From NCBI GenBank assembly GCA_963921825.1, contig OY997588.1:85255043-85319042 (forward strand): a stretch of DNA of 64,000 bases. The letters run 5' to 3'. The notes beneath the pieces are model-generated. The model did no database searches. It had not been told where the DNA came from and saw only the letters and a list, made by a program, of their open reading frames with translations. Of the stretch, positions 46,385-58,151 are shown piece by piece. The stretch is from Erodium maritimum (Eukaryota > Streptophyta > Magnoliopsida > Geraniales > Geraniaceae). Within the stretch, counting starts at the first letter, position 1. Every line of letters begins with the position of its first letter. Made by a program: the position numbers and the translations under genes.

Positions 46385-47040
46385 TTATTCTTCATCGCCA
46401 AACTTATTCAAAATGTGTTCGATGAGGTCTGCTTTCAATGCATGATGAGCACATTGATCTTGCATCATTTTTTTGCTACCATGACATTGGTCGTGTCACG
46501 CCCCAATTTCAGTAAACCGAACTAGGGACGCGAACGTTTTAAAAACATAAAAGCACTTGAAACCTGATTTCATTAAACACTTTAAAATACCAATTTATTT
46601 CATCAACATAATAATTACAGTTTAAAAACACGTCCCAACAAGTGGACAAAAGTACAAGGTATCCGTCACTAGACTCAAAAAGACAAAACCCAGACTCCGC
46701 TCCTAGCTCCACAAGCTTCGAGAGCTCACCTAGTCCGTCCCACGAACATTACCTGTAGGAAAAGCAGCTAGAGGTGAGCGTTCGCTCACCACCACGGATA
46801 ACAGACTGACTACGGCATAATTAGTAGATAAAGTCAGTAACACTAAAACCAAACCCAACACCGGGACTACAGTCCCCAACTCAAGTACTCAACTGACCCA
46901 ACACTCGATAAAACAGTGTAGACCCGACACGACTATCGACGACCTCCTCAAGGACTCGAAAGAAACGACGCAACACCAAACAAGATCACAAAGGATCGCA
47001 CACCAGCTGCTCAGTAACCAATCTCAATCAGGTCAGGGTT

Positions 47041-47290
47041 CGACCTATCGCAATTCCTCGACACGAAGTCGGATCAGGCTGTCGACCTTTCAAACTCGCA
47101 ATTCATCGACACTAAGTCGGATCAGGCTGTCGACCTTTAAAACTCGCAATTCCTCGACACTAAGTCGGATCAGGCTGTCGACCTTTAAAACTCGCAATTC
47201 ATCGACACTAAGTCGGATCAGGCTGTCGACCTTTAGAACTCGCAATTCATCGACACTAAGTCGGATCAGGCTGTCGACCTTTAGAACTCA
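47041..47290. repeat. 48-bp minisatellite
   Basis: Units beginning cgaccttt at 47,083, 47,131, 47,179, 47,227 and 47,275 (48-bp period), with a shorter first unit from 47,041. Each contains tcgacactaagtcggatcag. Confidence 0.9.
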
Positions 47291-47350
47291 CAACTTCAGG
47301 TAACCACAATCACAATCACAGGCAAGTTCAATCACACAGGCACTCAAGGC

Positions 47351-47584
47351 CACTCAAGACACCTCAACAGTCAAGACTCGGGTTCAACAACCCCACGGGC
47401 ACTCACTGCCACTCAAGACACACCAACGGTCAAGACTCGGGTTCAACAACCCCACGACACTCATTGCCACTCAAGACACACCAACGGTCGAGACTCGGGT
47501 TCAAAAACCCCACGGCACTCATTGCCACTCAAGACACACCAACGGTCGAGACTCGGGTTCAACAACCCCACGGCACTCACGGCC
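47351..47584. repeat. 58-59-bp minisatellite
   Basis: Units beginning cactcaagaca at 47,351, 47,410, 47,468 and 47,526; each holds actcgggttcaacaacccca or a close variant, itself an imperfect palindrome (gggttcaacaacccc). Confidence 0.85.
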
Positions 47585-47645
47585 ACCCCAAAACATCAAC
47601 AGTAAGACACGGGCACTCATGGCCACCCAAGACACCAATTTAAAT

Positions 47646-47760
47646 ACACGGGATCTCAAGGCCCAAACTCAACAATAAATAACACGGGCTCTCAAGGCCG
47701 CACAAACTCAACAATAAATAACACGGGCTCTCAAGGCCACCCAAACTCAACAATTAAATA
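47646..47760. repeat. 36-39-bp minisatellite
   Basis: Three units beginning acacggg(c/a)tctcaaggc at 47,646, 47,682 and 47,721. Confidence 0.8.
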
Positions 47761-47767
47761 CACACAA

Positions 47768-47936
47768 CAACCTCCGACATACACGATGCCTCCAGTAGTC
47801 CTAAGATCACTAGTTTCACAAGCAACCTCCGGGCATGGTCATATGCCTCCAGTAATCCTAAGATCACTAGTTTCACAAGCAACCTCCGGGCATGGTCATA
47901 TGCCTCCAGTAATTCAATTATCGCTAAGTTCTCCGT
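47768..47936. repeat. 55-57-bp minisatellite
   Basis: Three units beginning caacctcc at 47,768, 47,823 and 47,880, with gcatggtcatatgcctccag in the last two. Confidence 0.85.
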
Positions 47937-49384
47937 TCCTACGACACTACTAAGTGTCACATGCCTTTCTCTTAAACGCTACAATCCCGTATCATGCTTT
48001 TATAATAATTAAATAATTCTACTCAACCCACGACACCCCGGTGTCACATGCAATTATACTATTAACTTTCCCTAATCAGGGCCGAGATCCGGCTACTTTT
48101 CCCTACCTCAACTGAAGAGCAACCGCTACGCTTCCTAGCTGCTGACGCTCTGGCTCGCTACCTCCGAGCTTCACTTCGATCGAAGCCGGACGCTAAGGAT
48201 AACACGAAAACCATAAATTAGAGGCGGTTCCCAGGTTAATCTAAAGGTCACGATTAATCCAGTTTAAAACCGACAGTTGTCCCTTATACTCGAGCGGGAT
48301 AAAAGCGAGGTCACGGCGAATCGGGTTTGAGTACCCGAGCACCGAAACCGGTGCTTGTTTCCGAGGCACGGTTCCAATGCACGAAACCCGAGGTCCGGTT
48401 CAGCGTTCCGTTGTTAAACCCGTCCTAAGTATGTTTCAACAGTTCGGTTATTCGTTCCACGCTCAACCGTTTCAGGGTCCATTTTAAATCAAATATGATT
48501 GTTCTTTTTAATTCCTTTTTAAAACCAACGTCGTGTTAGCTCGTTTTCCTAACGAATTTGTTTCTCAAAATTCCTCGACTCAAAACCGTTATTAAAACCA
48601 AATTTATGTTAATTCCATTTTATTTCAAATCCCTTTTTCCTTAAAACACTGATTTTCCCTTTTTAAATTCCCTTTTTCCTTATCTGTTTCAACCATTGCT
48701 CCTCATGACCAGATCCAAGAAAATAGATTTCGGTTTCAATCATTTTCGTTCCACAAATACACAAATAACTTTTAAATCAAAACTGTTTCATTTCTTCATT
48801 TTCTGGAGTTACAATACTTCCCGTCGTTTTTCACAAACCTACTCTAATCTACAGCTCGGGACGAAACACAGAAGCTAAATAAATAAAAAGGACGAACGAA
48901 CAGAAAAATAAACCGGCCGCCGGCGAAGACGTCTCCGGCGACTAAACCCCCAGGCACGAACCTCACGTGGAGGGAAGGACGGCGGGGCACGGCGGAGCTC
49001 GGTGGCCCCTCGCCCGTCTCAGATCTGGGACGACGACCTCGGGTTCGAGGGGGTGGCCGGCGGAGGTGGTTGCGGCCGGGGGACGGCGGAGTACGATTGT
49101 CCCGCCCTAGATCTGAACAGGCCCGGCGAGCTCGTCCCGTCTCTGGTGACGGCGAGGTAGCTCCGGCCTTGCTACCATCGAGGACGGCGGCGGCTCGGAT
49201 CCGAGTGAGGGAAACGCCGGCGCCGACTCGCACGGCGTACTCGCCGGTGGCGATGGCGAAGGGAGAACGGCTCGGGGCGAGGTCTCGGTGCTGGAGAAGA
49301 CGGCGGTGGTGGTGGCGCCGGTAGCTCGGGAGGGAGAGACGGGGAGGAGATGGTGGCGGCTGGTGGTCGGACGGAGACGAGGAG

Positions 49385-49465
49385 GGGGCTCGGTGGCCGG
49401 ACGGAGAAGGAAGGGAGACGGGGGCTCGGTGGCCGGACGGAGAAGGAAGGGAGACGGGGGAGGTG
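49385..49465. repeat. GC-rich 36-bp duplication in the solo LTR
   Basis: ggctcggtggccggacggag plus aaggaagggagacgg is repeated about twice in tandem. It makes the antisense frame look protein-like (repeated SLPSPSGHRAP). Confidence 0.7.
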
Positions 49466-50867
49466 GTGGTCGCCGTGGTTGAACGGGGGTCGGAGACGGC
49501 GAGGAAGGGAGGTCGGCGTGGGGTTCGAAGAAGACGAAGGCGAAGGAGGGAGGGAGTCGGGTTCAGCTGCGGGAGGAAGGAGGAGAGGGGATCTAGGGTT
49601 TTAGACTCAACCCTCCCTCTTATACCCGAGCCCAACCGGGCCTGGGCTTCTGGCCTGGCACACGGGCCTGGCGAAGTGGGCCGCATGGCCCAAACCGGGG
49701 CTTGACTGGGGCCTGCTCGGCCTGGCCTGATCTGGCTTCCTTTTTTTTTCTTTTTCTTTCGCAAACGATCACCAATTTCAACTCGATTTTCCAACCTCGA
49801 CGTTTCAAGACGATAAAATTTAATACTTTGCTTCTTTTAATTTAGCCGGTCTTTACAGGTCGGGACGAAGCTTCCTTGTGTGAATCGTGGTTCGTTTGAC
49901 TAATCTTCATCTATTTGTTCAGTGTAGCTATCATTCGTTTGATGTTCTACCTCGACAATCATATTGTGCATGATAACACATGCATTCATGACTAGGCTGA
50001 GGAAAGAGGGTTTCCACATTCGACTTAGCCGAGTGATAATGTGAAACCGAGATTGGAGGACCTCATATGCTCGTTTCCACATCCTTCTTGCTTGCTTCTT
50101 GGAATTAAACAAATTTCTTGTGCTCCGAAAGTTGAGCCAATGAGATTGTTTTAACAAAAACTGGCCAAGAAGGGTAGGTACCATCGGCTAGATAATAAGG
50201 TTGTACTGATAAACATTTATCGTGAATTGGACCTGAAGTTCCCAACCATTGACGACATCCGAGAACAACCTGGAATGTTTAAGCACAATTAAGTCGGTGA
50301 TGAAAAACGTCATGCCAAAAAACGTGTGCCAAATCCACAAATCCCGCGTGGCAACGACCTCGAGAACCACGTTGGTCTGTTACCATGATCCCTCCTCGAA
50401 TGAGATCCTTTCAATGTCGTCGGACTATTCTTTCACTCCTAGTGCATGTAGTCAAGACTACCCAACATCCTGGAAAATTCACACCCTTCATTCACCGTTA
50501 ATATGTGATTCATCTCAGCATGTGTGGGCTTATGTAGATAATTCTTGTCTTTCAAATTTTTTTACGCATTCTAGAGTCGTGTTTTCGCCAACTCTTAGAT
50601 ACTCGTCCATACCATCGGCTGCAATTCCATAACACGGGTGAGGGGGTTATTGAAATAGTCACGCATTAGACGTTCATGGCTAGCAAACTAATCTCTCTTA
50701 ATGTAGTTTTTCTTCTTATGTTGTTGTGGTAGGATCATGCCTTCGTTCAACAAACTTTGAACATTTTCCGACTATTGGTGATGTTATCTTCGATTGCACG
50801 TCCCAACATTCGATCGACCTTCCGCGTTGGCTAATAACGCTCTTCTTGCATTGCAATTGCTCGCCAT

Positions 50868-51436
50868 TTCATAACAAAATATAGAGAATACAAGCTGAGA
50901 AATTTGGTAAAGTTGGGAATGGAATGTGTGATTTTTTTGTTGCTACACATCTGAATTTATACAAGTCTTGAGTCGAATGTAGCAATAAATTTTGTTTTTT
51001 TTTTCAAAATTAAATTGTATCAAACCAAGAGTCAACTATTGGTCAAATGTAAAATAGTCGTTGGCGTCGGCGGAAAGAGTCGTCGGTAAGCTTACCTACG
51101 TAGTTATCCGTCAGTGCCTTTCCGCTGACGTTTTGGACGTCCCCATCAGCACCTTTCCGCCACCGACTGCAGGTCTCTTATGTCATTTTAGAAATTTCCT
51201 TTCCAAATAATAATGTGTATAAAGACAATTATTATTTTTTTTTTAAAATGTCATGTGCATGACACATGACCTCCATCTGTCAAAAAACTACCAAAATATA
51301 ATAAAGATTTGTTTTGAAAAATTAGGGTATCTACTATACAGAAAAAAGTAGTTTGGTGAAAATTATAAATAACTGGAATAATTTTCTCTTTTAAGATACT
51401 TAATTGTTTCTGAAAATATATATTACCCATGGAAAA
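50868..51436. other. Harbinger 5' flank and MITE half, no gene
   Basis: 50,868-51,190 is presumably the untranslated end of the Harbinger element; its terminal repeat is not clearly visible. 51,310-51,390 pairs with 45,875-45,990 as the other arm of a split MITE. Includes the palindrome gtcatgtgc-at-gacacatgac near 51,250. Confidence 0.4.
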
Positions 51437-51445
51437 TTAATGAAT

Positions 51446-51809
51446 GAGATAATTGTCCAAAACTATCTTAAAGTTTCGTCCACAAACGAGTTGATGTACA
51501 AAGTTTCGTCCACGCTGTGTGACTACCCTGGGAATTGTGTCCACAACTTTTTTAGTTTTGACGTAATAGGGATGTTCAGAATGATGGTCTAGATTGTGCT
51601 TTCCGGATTGAATAGAAGCGTGGACAAAATTTCAATGCATCCACAAAACGTGGATAAAACTTAAACGCACGCACAAAAGCGTGGACAAAACTTTAATGTA
51701 CCTACAAAAACGTAGACAAAACTTTAGTTCACCCACAAAACGTGGACAAAACTTCGTACATCAACTCGTTTGTGTACGAAATTTTATGATAGTTTTTGAC
51801 AATTATCTC
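51446..51809. mobile_element. Mutator-like MITE (family M2) at the COX10 promoter
   Basis: Inverted ends of about 65 bp (gagataattgtccaaaacta ... and its complement ending acaattatctc). A perfect 9-bp duplication ttaatgaat lies at 51,437-51,445 and 51,810-51,818. The interior has four tandem variants of cccacaaaacgtggacaaaa. The inner edge lies about 34 bp from the COX10 TATA-like box and 140 bp from its start codon. Confidence 0.85.
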
Positions 51810-51842
51810 TTAATGAATTATAGGAATTCTAAAATTAATTTC

Positions 51843-51850
51843 TATAAATA
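51843..51850 (+). promoter_or_regulatory. TATA box candidate for COX10
   Basis: tataaata in an AT-rich stretch, about 100 bp upstream of the COX10 ATG and just downstream of the MITE. The spacing suits a 5' UTR of about 70 bases. Confidence 0.5.
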
Positions 51851-51949
51851 TAAGAATAAGTACATCGGAACTGTTAGTGATCTGTTTGAAGGGTTCACCT
51901 CACCTGTAGAACGAACAAGAAGCTTTCTGGCTCTGGGCGCGTGGATACC

Positions 51950-54900
51950 ATGTGGAGAAGCTCGGTGGGTCTCTCGTCCAGAAAGCTCATTTCCTCTCCG
52001 CCCCTCTCTTTCAACGGCGTCCTTCGCTCTCTCTCAAATCCCTCTGCTTCCGATTCCTCGCGGCGAGGCTTTCAATCCAAATCCGATGGAATTCGAGTCC
52101 TCGCCTCGGCTACTCCCGCCGCCGATCTGCCGCCGCTCTCGGTATTGAAAGCCAGGGATGTCCTTGACGTGGCTCGCCACTACGGCCGCTGTTACTGGGA
52201 GCTCTCCAAAGCTCGACTCAGGTTCGTCTGCTGTTCAACTGGCGTTTGCTACTTCATTTTTTGCTGCTTATTTCAACTGGCTCTGCTTGGATTATTTCAA
52301 TTTAATTGAATTTCTCTGTATATTTTTCCCATCAGAAAATTAGATAAACTTGAGGTGTGAAAATGATTTTTTTTTTGTACTATTGAATTTGCAAGGATTA
52401 ATTTCTGAGGAGTGTATAAGAATTTTATGTGTAACTACTATTAATATGTTCACAATTGCATTTTGTTTGAGTGCTTTCAATTGATAAGGAAGCACACCCT
52501 TTTGATCTTAGGGAAAACTACAGGAAATGACTATTATTTGACTTTATAGTACGGGTTATAACTATTGACTTTCTTGTCGTCCAAAAAACATGAATATTCT
52601 GTGTTTTTTGATATAATATTCTGTTTTTTGATAGAATATTCTGTGTTTTCGGACAGAAAATTATGGTTTTTGATAATATGTTTGCCGGACCATGTTTTTT
52701 AAACAACAAGAAAATCAATAGTTATAACCTGTAGTATAAAGTCAAATAATAGTCATTTTCTGGAGTTTCCCCTTGATCCTATCCTATCCATTTCATTTCT
52801 CGGATAAACTTTGCCTTAATAAGAAAATCACTGTACAACTCAAACTTTTAAGGTTAGGGGCATCTTAGGAACTCTGAAACCAAGAAGGGTATAACTCATA
52901 AGTCATGCAAATGATTATTCATGCTTATTTAGTGTGCGTGTAGACTAGTCAGCAAGACACTAAAACAATTTGAATTTTGTTGATTTACTAATGTTCTAAT
53001 GCTTCAGAGCAAATTTCACGCCAGGTATTGACTGTTCTCAGTTTCTATACATCCATACGCCATTCTTCTCCTTCACCCCATGCAGCTCACTTGCAGTACT
53101 TTCTTCACCATTAGTTGATAAACTTATTAAGGCTAGCATTCCCTAGGCTGCATTTGAATCCCACATCAACCAAGTATGTGTCTATAAGCATATGGAGTAC
53201 TCTGTTTAATTTAGATGAAATTGCACGTCAAGGACTTGTAGAATTTACTTGTTCAGTGTCTGTAAGTATTCGACTTACAAGTTGAGGTGTCACTTTTAAC
53301 AAGAGATGTATTTCAGGGGATGTCCTCTCCCTGACCCACATTGGAAGTTCGTCGAGTTTGAGACTATAGAGGCTAGTTGGACCCTCCAATTAACAACTTC
53401 AAGACTTTAGGCCCTAGCAAAGTTAAATGTTGTATTATAGCATCATTCGCCTTGGACCTATGTGGTTCAATTCTGTTTCCTCTTCGTGTTGTTTTTGGCT
53501 ATATACTGTGTTAGGAGCCCGACTTATGGATCGTGTTACGGGACCTTGATAGGACTTGAGATCGATCCCAAGGCTTCGCGCGGGCGAACCCTTGTTCTTC
53601 TTTCTCCCAATGGGACGTAGAATTCGAGCTCGTGAGAGAGAACTCGAGATCTCTTGATTAAGCTAATAAGACTAAGCTAATAAGACTACTGAATATGATT
53701 CTGCATACTTTTTATTCATCTCATATGGGTTTATATAGCCATAGAGGATAATAGACTTTCAAACCTAATGTAATTACACTACCCAAAGCTTATCCTAATC
53801 CTAATTCAAAATGTAGCTAATCCAAATCTTATTGTAACTATTCAAAAGACTTTAAGGGATTAAGATAAAACCCTCAGCCGGCTTCCCCATATTGTGTGCC
53901 CATAACATCACTCCCCCCTTTCACATGGCGCTTGTCCTCAAGCGCATAGGGTGGATCCATCACATTGGCAACCCTGTCCTCGACCTCGTCCTCGATCATC
54001 TCCAACCAAAAAAGTTTCGCACACTTGTGACCTGGGACGTAAGCTTCATCACAGTTGAAGCAAAGGCCTTTAGCAATGCGATCCTGCTTCTCTTCCTTGG
54101 AAATTCGCTTGACAAATGGGCGGGATAAGGGACCCGAGGGTGGCTGACGCTGCTGCCCCATGGACTCTTCCTGAGCCCGCTTCTCATAAAGCCTGGCAAG
54201 ACCCATGGCTGTAGTGAGGTCGCGAGGTTGCTGAATTTAGACGTCAATGGCCAGAGTACCCCGCAAGCCACTGAGGAACAGCGATATTTCTTGGTCCATC
54301 CTCAGTTCTGGAACCTGTGCCGCCAATCGCTCAAAATGAGCTGCATATTCATCGACCGATCCCTCTTGCTTGAGTTTTGCCAAGTTTCCCAGCCTGTTAC
54401 CTGCCAAAATTGATCCAAAACGAACAGTGCAATACGTCTTAAAAACTGGCCAATTCATGTCAGGGTAATCTTTCTGTAATTTCATGAACCAAAGTTGAGC
54501 ATCATCTTCGAGATGAAATGAAGCCAGCAACACTTTCTCGTCCGCCTGTGTTCGTTGGTGGAGAAAATAGGCTTCGCAGCGGTTCAGCCACCCCGTGGGA
54601 TCAGATCGCCCATCGAAGCGGGGAAATTCCAGGCGGGCGAAACGTGGGACCAAGTTGGCCCCGTCTCCTCCCGACCCTGCTCCGTTAGTTGAACGGGTGT
54701 CCGGTGCTGGGGGTGTGGGTTTGTCGGGTGGCCTGTTGTTGGATGGAGCCGAGCTCCCTTGGTGTGGTGGTGCCGGAGGCGGGATGGACCCCTCTCGGAG
54801 CTGCAAAACCAGATCCTGCAGGTGTTTCTGCATCCGCTCCTCGGACCGCTGCTGCTCGGTCCTGCGGTCAGCTTCGGCGCGCTGCTGGTCGGCCTTGTAG

Positions 54901-57900
54901 GAGACCAGATTGGCCTCAAATTTCTGTTCCCAAGTCATCTGTGGTTCCATAACAGATGGCTCTGATACCAATATGTTAGGAGCCCGACTTATGGATCGTG
55001 TTACGGGACCTTGATAGGACTTGAGATCGATCCCAAGGCTTCGCGCGGGCGAACCCTTGTTCTTCTTTCTCCCAATGGTACGTAGAATTCGAGCTCGTGA
55101 GAGAGAACTCGAGATCTTTTGATTAAGCTAATAAGACTAAGCTAATAAGACTACTGAATATGATTATGCATACTTTTTATTCATCTCATATGGGTTTATA
55201 TAGCCATAGAGGATAATAGACTTTCAAATGTAATTATACTACCCAAAGCTTATCCCAATCCTAGTTCAAAATGTAGCTAATCCAAATCTTATTGTAACTA
55301 ATCCAAATCTTATTGTAACTATTCAAAATACTTTAAGGGATTAAGATAAAACCCTCAGCCGACTTCCCCATATTGTGTGCCCATAACATACTGCATGTGA
55401 GGGGAGTAATGAAGTATCGCATGTTCAAAGTTTTACACCATCTGATATACTAGTTCAACCCTCCAGTTAACAAAGTAAGCTTGTAGGTTGTAGTAAACTT
55501 GAACTATGTAACATAGCAATTTTTGTTTTGTTTACAAAAAGCCTGCCAATGTTATGGTTTTAGCTTCTTGCGTTAGTCTTTAAGTGCATTTGCAAATTGG
55601 CTACTTATAGATAGGAGTAACAGTTAGTGACGAGTTCCAATATGTCTAACCTTTTTATTTTGTTAGAACTTAGTGTATTCACAAAGATCCTACATGTCAT
55701 ATGTTTCTCTCAATTTAGGGAATGAATCTCTTGCTGGTATTAATTAAGAAAATATGTATCTCTTCGGCAGTCTATTTCATTTAATAAGAGTCATAGATCA
55801 ACTATCATATGTGCTTTAGTTTTCTGAAAACTATGGTATTCGTTATGGATGGATTATCATATGGCGGTCTATTTCATTTAATAAGAGTCATAGATCAACT
55901 ATCATATGCGTTCGAATGGTAATTTCTTCAGTGGAAAAATGATAACTAATGACAAGTGTCTTTTGCAAATTCTCCATGCTGCTTGAAATAAAATTATGTA
56001 AATTCTCATTATTAAGTACAATTTTATCATTTTCTCTACCTTCTCTCCAGTATGCTGGTTGTTGCAACTTCAGGAACGGGGTATGTCTTGGGCAGTGGCA
56101 ATGCTGTTGATTTTGCGGGACTCTGTTACACTTGTGCTGGTACTATGATGGTTGCAGCATCAGCTAACTCTTTAAATCAGGTTTGCTCTTGATTGAATTA
56201 TGTGTGTATTTACATATCCTTCTGTTAATTACGGACATGCTTTGTAGATGGTAGAACTGGTTCTACCAAACATGGTGGGACCAATTTTTAAGTTTTTGGT
56301 ATCTGAACTTCGAAAAATTAGTTCTTATCTAGTTCGGGAAACCTCCTAAATACTAAAGCACTAGACGACATTTATAATATTTAATTTAACTTTGTTAGAC
56401 ATATAACATATACTGAAGGTTGTTCTTTAAGGGTTAATATCATAGAGCACCATACAAGTATATGTCATTATTAAATAACACCATAACTTTTCATTTTATC
56501 ATCTGGCACATGTATATACCACAAATTTATCACCGTTTGAATTTCGGTTAGATTTTTGTTGAAAAGATGAAAATACCCCTCCCTATTCAAATAAACTACA
56601 CCAATACAATTAATTAATAAAAACAAAATAATAAAAAATAATAAAATATCAGATTTTATTTTTTCAAAAATAGAAAATGAATTGTAGAAATCCTAAATCT
56701 AAACCATCCTTATCCATTCATACACATAAACACCTTACCCTTATTCATCCATACACATCCTTCAACCTCCCCACTTGAATCAGTTCAAACATAGATGGTT
56801 CATCTTCAAAATAGAACAAACAAGACAACATTAAATGTTACCCATTTCTATTGGTAACACTTTTTTAGTATCCTAATGTATTGGTAACACTCTGGACAAA
56901 ATTTTGGTCAAGTTTATGCCATTTTGATGATCTATGACCAATTCATAAGGAGTATTAAATGTCTAGTTATCAATACATAAGGGGTATTAGATGATTTGTG
57001 ACCAATTCATAAAGGGTACTAAATGACAGTTACCAAAACGAGGGACTGTTATTGAACGTTACAAAACGCAGGGATACAAAATGTAATTAACCCAACATTA
57101 AATTCCCAAATCACATCTTCAAATCCTCATCTCTTAATCTTCTAAATCCCCAAGCAAAAACTATCCTCTCAAAACCCTAATCCACACCATCAATAAATCC
57201 TCAAACCTCTTCTCCTCTCTCCTACTTTCTCTCAACGAATCAACCCTTTGATCAAGCGGCCCTGGAGATCCAAGAACCGGGTGGCCGGCGATACACTGAA
57301 TCTTGCTCTTGTGCGTCGACTGATTTTTACATATATTTTAATAAAAATCTGATTTTTATGGTAAAATATGAAAATTTGATGATAAGTGAAGGACAATTTT
57401 GATATTTCAGGATTTTCTTGGTTTGAAGAACTAATAGCATGGTTTTGAAAATTTGATTGTGGGATAAATATAGTTCCTAGCTATGTACTTTACATCAATT
57501 TCACGTCCTAACGTGCTTCACCTTCCGTTTCAATTCCTAACCATGACTTTTCAAAATTTTGTAGATCGTAGCATTAAGGTGAGGGTTGACGTCATTTCCT
57601 ATCCCTCACCTTTATCTCACTTGTATGTCCTAACTATTGTTGACCTTTATTTTTATAAACTATAAAAACTTATGCATTTTCAAGTGCATTTTAGAGGTTG
57701 TGGTACTCAAACAAACGTAATCGTGAAGTCAGACGGATTTCGTCACCTTTATGTGAGGAACTACAAAATTTTTAAAATTCACGGTTAGAAATTGAAACGA
57801 AAGGTGAAGCATGGTTAGGACGTAAAATTAAGGTAAAATACATGGCTAGGAACTATATTTATCTCTTGGATCGTTAGCGAGGGGTATTTTGGACTTTTTA

Positions 57901-58105
57901 TGTTCTTTGGATGGAAAGTTAATTGAAAAATAACGACATGTATTATATTGAAAATAGAGCTTTTCCAGGCTAGTGGAAAAGAAAAAAAAAACAGCCTAGG
58001 GTATTATACTGAAAATAAAACTTTCGTAAGGTATTAAAATGAAGTTTTCCCTTCAAAAAAATTTAGCTTTCACCAATTTTTAAATTTTTAGTAATTGAAA
58101 CATAT

Positions 58106-58151
<46 letters not shown>

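Larger units (their letters stand above)
46494..49857 (-). mobile_element. Solo LTR, 3,364 bp, chromovirus type
   Basis: Ends tgtcacgcccc and gtctttaca with a perfect 5-bp duplication ggtcg (46,489-46,493 and 49,858-49,862). No internal element sequence is present, so it is a solo LTR from intra-element recombination. Its orientation by comparison with the Tekay-like element is minus. It carries the hairpin GGTGAGCG-TT-CGCTCACC (46,773-46,790) and, in sense, the pyrimidine-CAG string ending at 46,753. Four minisatellite arrays lie at 47,041-47,936. 48,900-49,600 is very GC-rich. Confidence 0.9.
46385..50867 (-). pseudogene. PIF/Harbinger transposase split by a solo LTR
   Basis: N-terminal to C-terminal on the minus strand: ATG near 50,867 (MASNCNARRALLANAE); degenerate middle; VVATRDLWIWHTFFGMTFF (about 50,300-50,360); RMWKRAYEVLQSRFHII and MWKPSFLSLVMNACVIMHNM (about 49,960-50,100), the conserved ERAFGxLQxRWxII and CIILHNMI blocks. 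It is then cut at 49,858 by the 3,364-bp solo LTR and resumes at 46,493 as QDQCAHHALKADLIEHIL, then NKFGDEE and a stop at 46,385. Frameshifts precede and follow the LTR. Length without the LTR is about 1.1 kb, as expected for the family. Inactive. Confidence 0.85.
53509..55388 (-). mobile_element. GAG-only LTR retrotransposon (TR-GAG type) in COX10 intron 1
   Basis: LTRs of 399 bp (53,509-53,907) and 415 bp (54,974-55,388), both tgttaggagc ... cccataaca. Target duplication tactg at 53,504-53,508 and 55,389-55,393. Initiator Met-tRNA primer-binding site TGGTATCAGAGC (minus strand, 54,959-54,970); polypurine tract AAAGGGGGGAGTGA next to the left LTR. The 1.07-kb interior encodes only a Ty3-type Gag. 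No protease, RT or integrase is present, so it depends on a helper. Antisense to COX10. Confidence 0.93.

Noticed and set aside
47041-47936. Arrays considered as centromeric satellite
   Set aside because: Only 3-5 units each and confined to one LTR.
48844-49794. Long minus-strand ORF (316 codons) in GC-rich DNA
   Set aside because: It lies wholly inside the solo LTR, is low-complexity (Arg/Pro/Ser), includes a DNA-level tandem duplication and shows no domain. GC-rich composition explains the open frame.
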